Shown here: piece after piece, positions 10,252 to 18,400 of the stretch
Layout of the letters: the number at the start of each line of letters is the position of its first letter
How positions within the stretch are numbered: the first letter of the stretch is position 1
Virus record (IMG/VR): IMGVR_UViG_3300020438_000051
Coordinates: 1-55,330 of that record
Reading direction: 5' to 3' (one strand)
Origin: a virus
DNA: 55,330 nt
The notes under the pieces: generated by a model
Told to the model about the DNA's origin: nothing
Seen by the model: only the letters and a program-made list of their open reading frames with translations
The model's database searches: none
Made by a program: the position numbers and the translations under genes

Positions 10252-10949
10252 TGTCTGATTCTGATAATGGACAAAAGAAAAATCTATACACCATCAGATA
10301 TGGAAACTCTGATGGTGAGATGAAATGTGGTCATGTCACTGGTGATAATGAGATTTCCGCCTTTTTAATTAGAAGTGGTTTCTTCCATAACCACTATATT
10401 TCACTAGATGGTACAGGGGAAAGACATAGGGCTGGTGGTACTACCTGTAGGTCACCAGGTGCTTTCCAAGTGAGAGCCGGAGATAATTGTGGCAAGGAAG
10501 ATCAAACTATCCTAATGAGTGCGAAGAATGGAGATATACTTATCTCAGCACCTCATGGTAAGATCATTCTAGATGCACAAAACATCTTATTAAGGGCTCA
10601 GGGTCAGGGTGGACCTAGTGGAACAGGTTTTATTGATATTGAAGCTAATGAGAAGATTAACATAAAAGGAAGGGGTGATGGTGTTGATATTCAGGGCAAC
10701 TCCAGTGTCACAATTAAATCTGACAACGTTGTTGATGTTATTGGACAAACAACCATGAATATCTACGGTGGAATCATTGATATGGCTGATGGTAACGCAA
10801 CATCTTTAACATCTAAACCAGGTAAGACAGGTGTCAAAGCTGTAACAGTTCTTGATAGTTTTGGTATAGTCAATGCAGTTAGTGGTCTTGTTGGTTTTGA
10901 TCAAAATCTGGAAAGTAAAATGTCAGCATTTCAAAAATTATTTCAATGA
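10251..10949 (+). CDS. Baseplate spike-like beta-helical protein
   Basis: The protein is 232 aa. Its middle (~95-175) is a run of short alternating strands (GDILISAPHGKIILDAQNI, INIKGRG, VTIKSDNVVDVIG) typical of the triple-stranded beta-helix of gp5 C-terminal and VgrG spikes. It lies directly after the gp5-like gene, which it follows with a TAATG overlap. This suggests the membrane-piercing spike has been split off as a separate protein. An early His/Cys-containing segment (MKCGHVTGD, HNHYISLDGTGERH, TTCRSPG) could bind metal, as many spike tips do, but that is a guess. The start is fixed by the overlap with the upstream stop. Confidence 0.65.
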   Translation: MSDSDNGQKKNLYTIRYGNSDGEMKCGHVTGDNEISAFLIRSGFFHNHYISLDGTGERHRAGGTTCRSPGAFQVRAGDNCGKEDQTILMSAKNGDILISAPHGKIILDAQNILLRAQGQGGPSGTGFIDIEANEKINIKGRGDGVDIQGNSSVTIKSDNVVDVIGQTTMNIYGGIIDMADGNATSLTSKPGKTGVKAVTVLDSFGIVNAVSGLVGFDQNLESKMSAFQKLFQ

Positions 10950-11221
10950 AATTAAACGATTATTCCTCTCTGAGTGGTCCAGAGAATGGTGTCTATTGTA
11001 GGGGTAGACTAAGACACGACACACACATTAACTTACCTGAAGAGTGGGATGGGGTTGTAAATGTAGAGACAATTACTGTCTGTATTACTCCTATTGGCTC
11101 ACATCAAGATATAATTGTAAAGGGTGTTCAGGGGGGTAAGGTAACTTTACAAGCTAAAGTTGGTTTACCTATCGACTGTTACTACCATATATTCGCGGAG
11201 ACACTACTATGGCAAAGGTAA
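10946..11221 (+). CDS. Small structural protein with LEGPE-type C-terminal module
   Basis: The 91-aa protein is almost entirely one module: LSGPENGVYCRGRL, then INLPEEWDGVV, ITVCITPIGS and a final YHIFAE. The same module closes the next protein (LEGPDAEVYVRGKL, IHLPDYWKGLV, ITVNLTPIGS, YTIYAER). It is common at the C-termini of phage and bacterial surface fibres, where it caps trimeric stalks. Here it stands alone, and it may be a free cap or attachment protein of the spike or fibre complex. The ATG overlaps the upstream stop (ATGA) and the end overlaps the next gene by 13 nt. The exact function is unknown. Confidence 0.6.
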   Translation: MKLNDYSSLSGPENGVYCRGRLRHDTHINLPEEWDGVVNVETITVCITPIGSHQDIIVKGVQGGKVTLQAKVGLPIDCYYHIFAETLLWQR

Positions 11222-12180
11222 CTGATCTATTTGTAAATAAAAGACTCATTGTTGGTGACCCAACAATTCCTGGTGGTCCTACTGCACTTGGTAAATCTAA
11301 AGCAGAACTGAGAGGTGGTGCTTATATTGAAGCACCAATGATTGTAGGTGACGATACTAAGTTCCCACTACCTGAAGCTACCATGATGATTGGTAGGTGT
11401 ACGAATGCTGATGCTTTAGCTCTCATTCCTGGTTTATTCAGAATTAGAAACCTAATTCCTGGTACTGAGACACCTCAAGACGTTGTTATCGGTGACCCAT
11501 CAGGACCTGTTGGTGTGACTGTGTTCTGTGGAGCATCAACTTTCATAGTTGAGGCTGCAGCTATCAGTCTTATAACTATTGCCAAAGTTGAAGCTGCTGC
11601 TACTGTTGTTGAAACCGAAGCTATCAGCACTGAGATTGGTAATCGAGTGAAGGCTGGGGCGAAGACAGAAATTGGTGTTGATGCAAACTTGTCATTAGCT
11701 ATCAACCAGGCTCCCATAATAGGATCCACTATTGCAAAGATGATTGATCATGTTACTCCCAAGGCCACGCTGAATAAAACGAATATCATCGCCGTCAGTA
11801 AGAAACCATTTGATATTCTTCATCCTACTAAAGAGGGACATCGACTGAGATATGTTTCACTTGAGGGACCGGATGCTGAGGTATATGTAAGAGGTAAGTT
11901 AAAGGGTAATAATACTATTCATCTTCCTGATTATTGGAAAGGTTTGGTTGACCCTGAAAGTATCACTGTAAATCTTACACCCATTGGTTCATTTCAACCA
12001 TTGTATTACGAAGAAGTTGAGTGGTGCAGTACAATTAAAGTAATCAACTCTGACGGTGGTCCTATTAACTGCAGTTACACTATCTACGCAGAAAGAATTG
12101 ACACTGAGAAAAACATTCCTGAGTATAAAGGCTTGACAACATCTGACTATCCGGGTGATAATGATGAATACAGATTGTGA
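11209..12180 (+). CDS. Virion structural protein with C-terminal LEGPD module
   Basis: The 323-aa protein starts MAKVTDLFVNKRLIVGDP. A central Ala/Ile/Thr-rich region (about residues 95-185) looks like regular beta repeats. A linker (KPFDILHPTKEGHRLRYVSLEGPD) leads into the C-terminal module shared with the preceding small protein (~220-305). KPFDIxHP...LRxxxLEGPE is a recurrent ending of cyanophage fibre and baseplate proteins. The start lies 13 nt inside the upstream gene, with a GGAG at 11196-11199. Its 3' end contains a sigma70-like promoter for the next gene. The structural role is inferred from module and position. Confidence 0.65.
   Translation: MAKVTDLFVNKRLIVGDPTIPGGPTALGKSKAELRGGAYIEAPMIVGDDTKFPLPEATMMIGRCTNADALALIPGLFRIRNLIPGTETPQDVVIGDPSGPVGVTVFCGASTFIVEAAAISLITIAKVEAAATVVETEAISTEIGNRVKAGAKTEIGVDANLSLAINQAPIIGSTIAKMIDHVTPKATLNKTNIIAVSKKPFDILHPTKEGHRLRYVSLEGPDAEVYVRGKLKGNNTIHLPDYWKGLVDPESITVNLTPIGSFQPLYYEEVEWCSTIKVINSDGGPINCSYTIYAERIDTEKNIPEYKGLTTSDYPGDNDEYRL
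12133..12162 (+). promoter_or_regulatory. Sigma70-like promoter before the first 2OG oxygenase
   Basis: TTGACA (12133-12138), an 18-nt spacer and GATAAT (12157-12162) lie inside the 3' end of the structural gene. A transcript would start near 12169, about 17 nt before the oxygenase ATG at 12186. The match is 6/6 and 5/6 to consensus. Confidence 0.6.
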
Positions 12181-12185
12181 TATGA

Positions 12186-12869
12186 ATGGGAAAAGTTCAT
12201 GAAGTATTCCCTCTGGTAATCTATCAGGGGGATGTTAGTTGTCATAATAAATTTAAAGAGAATCTAGAAGATATCAAGAAGTATTGGTTCAATGGGTATA
12301 AGTATGAATCTCCTGAAGGTTCGGAGAGAATCTTTCTACATCATAATGAGAAGTATAGAGAGTTTTTTAGTGTAGGTTTGAGGAAGGTATTTGATGAATA
12401 CCTTGAGACTCTGAAGATTGATTATAATAAACTTAACTACCACATTTGTAAGTCATGGGTGGTGTACCATAAGGATGATACTACACCACCATTAGCACCA
12501 CATAAACACAATGAAGCCAACATCAGTTTTGTGTATTATCTAAACACTGATGAAACTTCTGATAAGTTTGTAGTGAATCAGAATTCAGACAACAATCCCA
12601 ATCAGGTTTGTATGGGGTTCTTTGATGTTGCAGATGAACTGAATCTAATGACTGGGTTTAACAGATACAATTGTAACAATTATACTATTACCCCAAGGGA
12701 AGGTAGTTGTATTGTTATGCCATCTGAAACTTATCATCACACTATTAAGAAACAACCTAGAGTGAATGAGAGAGTAGCTATTGCTGGTGATGTAAGAATT
12801 ACTCTGAAACCAAAATACTATAGATATCATCAGGGTTGTACTCATCCCTCACAGTGGTTGGAGATATGA
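12186..12869 (+). CDS. 2OG-Fe(II) oxygenase (2OG-FeII_Oxy_5-like)
   Basis: The 227-aa protein has the double-stranded beta-helix pattern of 2-oxoglutarate/Fe(II) dioxygenases of the phage type: PHKHNEANISFVYYLN (H106, H108) as the first iron-ligand motif, then MPSETYHHTI (H184/H185) and R196 in NERVAIAGDV as the 2OG-binding Arg. Such enzymes hydroxylate or demethylate proteins, nucleic acids or small molecules; the substrate here is unknown. It sits between baseplate and other structural genes but has its own sigma70-like promoter and is followed with a 4-nt overlap by a ParB-like gene. The first ligand is HxH rather than the classic HxD, which also occurs in this family. Confidence 0.75.
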   Translation: MGKVHEVFPLVIYQGDVSCHNKFKENLEDIKKYWFNGYKYESPEGSERIFLHHNEKYREFFSVGLRKVFDEYLETLKIDYNKLNYHICKSWVVYHKDDTTPPLAPHKHNEANISFVYYLNTDETSDKFVVNQNSDNNPNQVCMGFFDVADELNLMTGFNRYNCNNYTITPREGSCIVMPSETYHHTIKKQPRVNERVAIAGDVRITLKPKYYRYHQGCTHPSQWLEI

Positions 12870-13213
12870 GACATAATTATAAAAATGGCATTAAAATCGT
12901 TCGTGATCATAGGTTACCCAAACTCATCAAACACTCTGAAATATGTTATCCACCACCCCATCCAGATCATATTGACGGGGCTGATATCACATATCCAGGT
13001 ATTTTAATTGAGTATCCAAACGGATATATGATTGAGGATGGAGTCCATAGAATGGCTAAATTACAGAGAGAGGGATTCTATGAGTCCTTGTTCTATGTTG
13101 TGAGTAGATTAGAATATAAAAATGGAATAGTTGCCATGACATATGATCATGAATGGGTAACTTTAGGATTATGGAATATTGGTACATTAACCCCAAAAAG
13201 ACACAATAAATAA
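12866..13213 (+). CDS. ParB-like domain protein
   Basis: I place the start at the ATG at 12866 (MRHNYKNGIKIV), which overlaps the upstream stop as ATGA and has GGAG at 12860-12863. An earlier in-frame ATG at 12836 would overlap by 34 nt. The 115-aa product contains IEYPNGYMIEDGVHRMAKLQREGF, split here over IEYPNG and DGVHRMAKL. This resembles the DGxHRxxAxxxxG motif of ParB/Srx-fold proteins, which bind or hydrolyse CTP or ATP in known members. A paired His-containing stretch (PPPHPDHIDGAD) precedes it. Partner and role are unknown; co-transcription with the upstream oxygenase is likely. Confidence 0.5.
   Translation: MRHNYKNGIKIVRDHRLPKLIKHSEICYPPPHPDHIDGADITYPGILIEYPNGYMIEDGVHRMAKLQREGFYESLFYVVSRLEYKNGIVAMTYDHEWVTLGLWNIGTLTPKRHNK
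13205..13212 (+). promoter_or_regulatory. Late promoter (AATAAATA)
   Basis: AATAAATA followed by ACTAAAAA lies 16 nt before the ATG at 13228. It matches the T4/cyanophage late -10 element and the extended form seen elsewhere in this window. Confidence 0.7.
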
Positions 13214-13227
13214 CTAAAAAACATATT

Positions 13228-14790
13228 ATGGCAGAAAATAGCGATGCAATGTTAGATACTCTCTCGACTGTCACGGGAGATACAATGATTGTACAAGATG
13301 AAGCTAAGAGACAGATATCCGTTCTTGATACGGCTAAGATACCATATACTAATGCAACAAAAAACTTAGATAGAGCACTTCATAATCTTATAACTCCGGT
13401 CAATGATACCCTTTATGCTACTAGAGATGCATATGATCAGAGAGTTGATGTTCAGAACTGTAGGAGTGATTTGTTTTGGAGATTGACTGGTATTACTAGT
13501 ACTGCTACTGGAACACCTGATGGTCATACAATTCAATATACATTTACTTGTACTAAACTTTCTTCAGTATATGAAAAGACAGGTGGTGCAGCTGGGTTGA
13601 CTTCCACAACAGCAGGTGCTGGTTCTTCCGTAGGAATTTCTACAAATTCCGTCACATACTTTGATGGTACTACTTTTAATAGTATAGATTTACCAGTAGA
13701 GGGTGACTTACTGAATGGTGTTGGTTCTTTCTTTGACACTTTTTATGAACCAGATAATCTTCATGGTTATAAACTGTATGATGAACCATATGCAAGAGAT
13801 GTGTTTGATACATTTCGTGGTGTAGGTGTGGGTACGATCAGTCTTGGGACCCAAGCCAGTACAAACTTCATGACCATTCTTGATCCAAATATTGAGATTA
13901 AAGTAGGTCAATTAGCAACACCTAGTCTATCAGGATACTTTGCAACTAAGAGTTTGACTGTCACGGGAGTTGGAACAACAGCTGTTGATCTAAGTTCATA
14001 TTCATTCACTGGTATCGCTACATCAAGACTACATACTGTTCCTTATATTACTGTCGATCAACTTCCTATTCTAGGATTTGATGCACCATTGTCCACAGCT
14101 ACGTCGGATGCAGGGGAATTCATGGATATCTTGTTCTCACAGGATCCATCTACCATTAGTGATTCAATGGCTGTTTCTATTGAGGATAGTCCATATGTTG
14201 ATCAAACAATTGAGATCATGTCATACAATAGAGCTGGTGCTGGTGTGTCAGTTTATTACACTAATACTGGAATTGCTAGTGGTACAAGATCATGGAATAA
14301 ATTTCTGGATGGACTCTTTGATCCAGAAACTGAAGATCCTGAAGACTTTGATACGAAAATTAGTGAACCACCTATTGGAGCTAGTAAAATCTATTATAGA
14401 GTTGGATTTCCAAATAAACCAGTCACCTGGCCAGGTGGTGCTGACGCGGTAGAGGGTTCAACTGTAATAATTGATGATACATTTGTCACCTTAGCTACTT
14501 TATATTCCCCCCTTTCAGTAGCATGTGATGACACTGAATTAAATGAAGCAATTTCGGCTAGAGATACAGCTGAATCTAATCTTGCTTCTAATCCTGCTCG
14601 GGATGGAATGGCTGAAGTTTCAAATCAAATCAAAACCAAAGTCAATGAGGAGTTTAATTTGAGAATTTGGGCATACAGAGCACAGATTGGAACATCAAAT
14701 GCTAGACGACTCAATTATTTTAGTTTCGAAGACCTTATGAAAAACTCTCCTTACAAGGATATCATAAACGCTGACCCGGATGACGAGTGA
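13228..14790 (+). CDS. Virion structural protein
   Basis: This 520-aa protein has no recognised catalytic motif. The N-terminus is helical with several charged residues (MAENSDAMLDTLSTVTGD...). The middle is Ser/Thr/Gly-rich beta-type sequence, and the C-terminal ~80 residues return to helix (ELNEAISARDTAESNLA, VSNQIKTKVNEEFNLR). It has its own TAAATA late promoter and lies between baseplate genes and the fibre region, so a baseplate or tail role is likely. It ends in an acidic tail (NADPDDE). The next genes are switched to a sigma70-type promoter. Confidence 0.6.
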   Translation: MAENSDAMLDTLSTVTGDTMIVQDEAKRQISVLDTAKIPYTNATKNLDRALHNLITPVNDTLYATRDAYDQRVDVQNCRSDLFWRLTGITSTATGTPDGHTIQYTFTCTKLSSVYEKTGGAAGLTSTTAGAGSSVGISTNSVTYFDGTTFNSIDLPVEGDLLNGVGSFFDTFYEPDNLHGYKLYDEPYARDVFDTFRGVGVGTISLGTQASTNFMTILDPNIEIKVGQLATPSLSGYFATKSLTVTGVGTTAVDLSSYSFTGIATSRLHTVPYITVDQLPILGFDAPLSTATSDAGEFMDILFSQDPSTISDSMAVSIEDSPYVDQTIEIMSYNRAGAGVSVYYTNTGIASGTRSWNKFLDGLFDPETEDPEDFDTKISEPPIGASKIYYRVGFPNKPVTWPGGADAVEGSTVIIDDTFVTLATLYSPLSVACDDTELNEAISARDTAESNLASNPARDGMAEVSNQIKTKVNEEFNLRIWAYRAQIGTSNARRLNYFSFEDLMKNSPYKDIINADPDDE

Positions 14791-14809
14791 CAAACTGTCA
14801 CAAGCCTTC

Positions 14810-14838
14810 TTGACTCGGACCTCAGTCTGATCTATAGT
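14810..14838 (+). promoter_or_regulatory. Sigma70-like promoter
   Basis: TTGACT (14810-14815), a 17-nt spacer and TATAGT (14833-14838), in the 71-nt gap after a structural gene. The start site would be near 14845, about 17 nt before the ATG at 14862. Confidence 0.65.
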
Positions 14839-14861
14839 AAGAGAGTACAAGACAAACTCCC

Positions 14862-15095
14862 ATGACTTCCAAGTACGATCGTGACGACTATACTGTTGAT
14901 AGTGAGGAAGATGAATATCTCACTCGCGTTGTGATTGATACTTGTGCTCGTCGATTCTACATGTACTCTAATGAGGGTGAAACTAAGGTTGTCGATGCCA
15001 ATTCCCCTCAACAGTTTATGGACATCCTAGAGGTTGTCCGAGCTATATGTGAGGAGGATATGATTGTGTATTCTGACCCAGTTATTGCTGGTTGA
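14862..15095 (+). CDS. Small acidic conserved phage protein
   Basis: The 77-aa product is rich in Asp and Glu (DRDDYTVDSEEDEY) and has Cys pairs too far apart for an obvious metal site (VIDTCARRF, RAICEED). No signal peptide or membrane segment is present. It has a clear sigma70-like promoter just upstream and a terminator-like hairpin downstream, so it is probably expressed early as a single-gene unit amid late structural genes. I recognise this type as a recurrent cyanophage hypothetical, but not its function. Confidence 0.65.
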   Translation: MTSKYDRDDYTVDSEEDEYLTRVVIDTCARRFYMYSNEGETKVVDANSPQQFMDILEVVRAICEEDMIVYSDPVIAG

Positions 15096-15148
15096 ACCCT
15101 GTATATTATTTTATCTTTCCTTTGTAAAAAGGTCCAATAAAAAATCTG

Positions 15149-15168
15149 GGGTATTTTTACCCTTTTTT
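15149..15168 (+). terminator. Rho-independent terminator
   Basis: GGGTA (15149-15153), loop TTTT, TACCC (15158-15162), then a T6 run (15163-15168). The stem is short but the T tract is clear. It follows the small acidic gene. Confidence 0.6.
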
Positions 15169-15221
15169 ACTTTTTATGAATCAATATTTCCCTTCTCTGT
15201 ATCAAGAAATAGTCAAGTGTT

Positions 15222-15404
15222 ATGAGTATGAGACCAGAAACGCGACAATCTATGGAAATGTTATTCGAAGCGAAATGGAACTTACCAAAAGCGGCGAAAA
15301 ATTGCAATCTAACTTGCAAGGAGATGAAGATAACATTCAATGAATACTGTGAGTTTCACCCACCAACATATAACGAGGCAGGAGAGCTGATAAATAAGTC
15401 ATAA
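15222..15404 (+). CDS. Small protein, possible helix-turn-helix
   Basis: The 60-aa product (MSMRPETRQSMEMLFEAKWNLPKAA...) has a predicted helical core, with LPKAAKNCNLTCKEMKITFNEY resembling a short HTH (helix, NC/NLT turn, helix; split reading LPKAAKNCN and LTCKEMKITF). A start at 15222 or the next ATG at 15228 is possible; neither has a strong Shine-Dalgarno. It lies after the terminator and directly before the late promoter of the giant structural gene. A small regulator is conceivable but unproven. Confidence 0.55.
   Translation: MSMRPETRQSMEMLFEAKWNLPKAAKNCNLTCKEMKITFNEYCEFHPPTYNEAGELINKS
15390..15397 (+). promoter_or_regulatory. Late promoter (GATAAATA)
   Basis: GATAAATA overlaps the end of the small upstream gene and lies 28 nt before the ATG at 15426 of the 1950-aa structural gene. 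Confidence 0.65.
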
Positions 15405-15425
15405 TAGATATAGTGTGCGAAGAAG

Positions 15426-18400
15426 ATGCCATTATCGAGACTTGATAACTTCCTTAAGAACGTTCGCGGAAACATCATTTATGTTAACCCCAATGACCTA
15501 GATGCTACTGATAGTATAACAAATCAGGGCAATTCAATGGGTCGCCCCTTTATTACTATTCAAAGGGCACTCGTTGAGGCGGCTAGGTTTTCATATCAAC
15601 AGGGTCTTGATAATGACAGATTTGGTAAAACAACAATTCTTCTCTCACCAGGAGAACATATTGTTGACAATAGACCGGGTTGGATTCCACTAAATGCGTC
15701 TGATTATAGGCTTCGAGACGGAACTCAGTCTTCTGATTTCACTTCTTTCAATACTGCATCAAATTTTGACCTTACATCATCTAAGAATGACCTGTATAAG
15801 TTAAATTCGGTCTCTGGTGGTGTCATAGTCCCCCGTGGTGTTTCTCTCGTTGGACAGGATCTGAGAAAAACGACAATCAGACCACTTTATGTTCCAGATC
15901 CAGAAAACGACAATATTGAAACAACGGCTATTTTTAAGATTACTGGTGGTTGCTACTTCTTCCAGTTTACTATCTTTGACGGTAATCCAAACGGGACTGT
16001 CTATAGGAACTACACCAGTGGAGATATTGTTCCAAACTTCTCACACCACAAACTAACCTGTTTTGAGTACGCTGATGGCGTTAATAATGTAGAAATTGAC
16101 GATACTTTTATTAGTAATTTCAAGTCAGAAAGAACTGACCTTGATATGTACTACGAAAAGGTCGGTTTAGCCTATGGTACATCTTCTGGTAGAGAGATTC
16201 AACCAGATTATCCATCTTCTGGTCTTGATATTCAACCTAAAATTGATGAATATCGTATTGTTGGACCAACTGGTGGTGGCACAGAAATTAGTGCAATTCA
16301 AGCTGGTGATGGAACGATTCTTGGTAAGAATGAGATCATCACTGTCACTCTCTCCGAACCACTTTTCGGTCTCGATGTAGATACAGCCTTCCAAATTAAT
16401 GGTGTAAGTGACGTTGATTATAATGGTTCATTTGTTGTAAATGAGGTTCTGACATCAACTACAGAAGGTACTACATCATTCAAGTATCTTAACTCTGTAA
16501 TTCCTAACTCTGTTGCACCTGTTGTCGCTGGTGCATTAGTCAATCTGGATATTGACACCGTTTCTTCTGCATCTCCATACATTTTCAATATCTCATTGAG
16601 ATCTGTTTATGGTATATGTGGTATGCACGCTGATGGTGCAAAGGCTAGTGGATTTAAATCCATGGTTGTTGCTCAGTTTACGGGTGTGTCACTTCAGAAG
16701 GATGATAATGCATTCTGTAAGTTTGACAAATCAACTGGTTCATTTAAGTTTGCAAGTACAGTAGATAATATTCATAGTGATCCTAATGCGAAATATAGAC
16801 CAGAATATTACAACTACCATATTAAGGCGTCAAATAACTCTGTTGTTCAGTTAGTATCCATTTTTGCTATTGGATATGCTCAACACTTTGTAACTGATAG
16901 TGGTGGTGATTTCTCTGTTACCAACTCCAACTCTAACTTTGGTGCAATTGCTCTTGCATCGAAAGGGTATCGTGATATTGCTTTTGGAAGAGATGACGTT
17001 GGGTACATCACCAATATTATTCCACCAAAACAACTACCAACGACCACAATCAACCTTGAGTATGGTTCTATTGATGTAACCAAGACTGTTGGTGTTGGTT
17101 CTACTGGTAGATTGTATCTCCACAACGAGAAAAACCAGTCTGCACCACCAAAGAGTGTCATCCAGGGATATAGAATTGGTTCCAAGGTTGATGATAAACT
17201 CAATCTCCTGATTACTGAAGGTGGTGAATCAATCAACTATCAGGCTCGTATTGTGATGCCTGATGACACCACAACTAAGAAGGAATCTTCTAGAAAAGTA
17301 TTCGATGTTGCTAGAGTTGGTTCATCTAATAGTATTAGTAACAACACTCTGAATCTCACATCAGACCATAGGTTTATGGATGGTGAGACAATCAGAATTT
17401 CTAGTGATAATGCTAGACTCCCAGATGGTATTAATAATAATAGAGTTTATTATGCTATTACCACAGGACTCAACGATGATCAAGTTAAACTTGCTGTAAG
17501 TTCTAATGATGCCTCCACTGGAACATCTGTTGATATCAACAATCTTGGTGGTAATCTGATCGTCGAATCTAGAGTCAATGACAAAGTATCTGGTGATATT
17601 GGACACCCAATTCAGTATGATACCAACGAGGATCAGTGGTATGTAAATGTATCTAGTTCTTCTACTGACAATCAACTATACAGTAAGATTGTAACACTAG
17701 GAACATCAGTTCTTGGTGAAGCCACTTCAAGAACATTCATTAACAGACTCCCAGATAATAGAGCACTTGCCGATAGGATCTATAGGTACAGATATGTCAT
17801 TCCATCAGGTGTAGGTATTCAATCTGCTAGACCACCTAGAGACGGTTATGTTATCCAGATGTCTAACGACGTAACTGGTGTTGATAATAGTGAAATTGCA
17901 CTTAAATATAATCCTGGTTCGGTCACTATGTCCAACCAGTCTCAGATGAGAAACTTAAGTTTCCTTCGCGACGCTAACTGGAATAATGGAACAGCCTACT
18001 ATACCTCAGAACAACCACACAACCTTGTAACTGGTTCTAAACTTGTCATTAATAATGTGACCAGTACAGAAAATCCAACTGGTGTTGCAGGTTCAGCATA
18101 TAATGGTTCTAAGGTTGTTATTGGTATTTCCAGTTCTCACACATTCCTTGTTTCTCAATCAATTGATCCCGGAACATTCACAAATAATACATCTGCAAGA
18201 ACAACCGATCTTCCGACATTCAAAACTAAACGAAGTGATAAGACATTCTACGTTTATGATGTTGAACAGATCAAAGAGTATAAGACCGGAGAACAAGATG
18301 GTATTTACTATCTGACCATTATTGATTCTGGAAACACCCCATCCGTTGCTCCTTTTAATGATTCTGAAGAGTTCTCCTTCTCCTCACCTATTGTCAATCT

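Noticed and set aside
12836-12865. Upstream start for the ParB-like gene
   Set aside because: It would overlap the oxygenase by 34 nt; the ATGA start at 12866 has a GGAG site and normal coupling.
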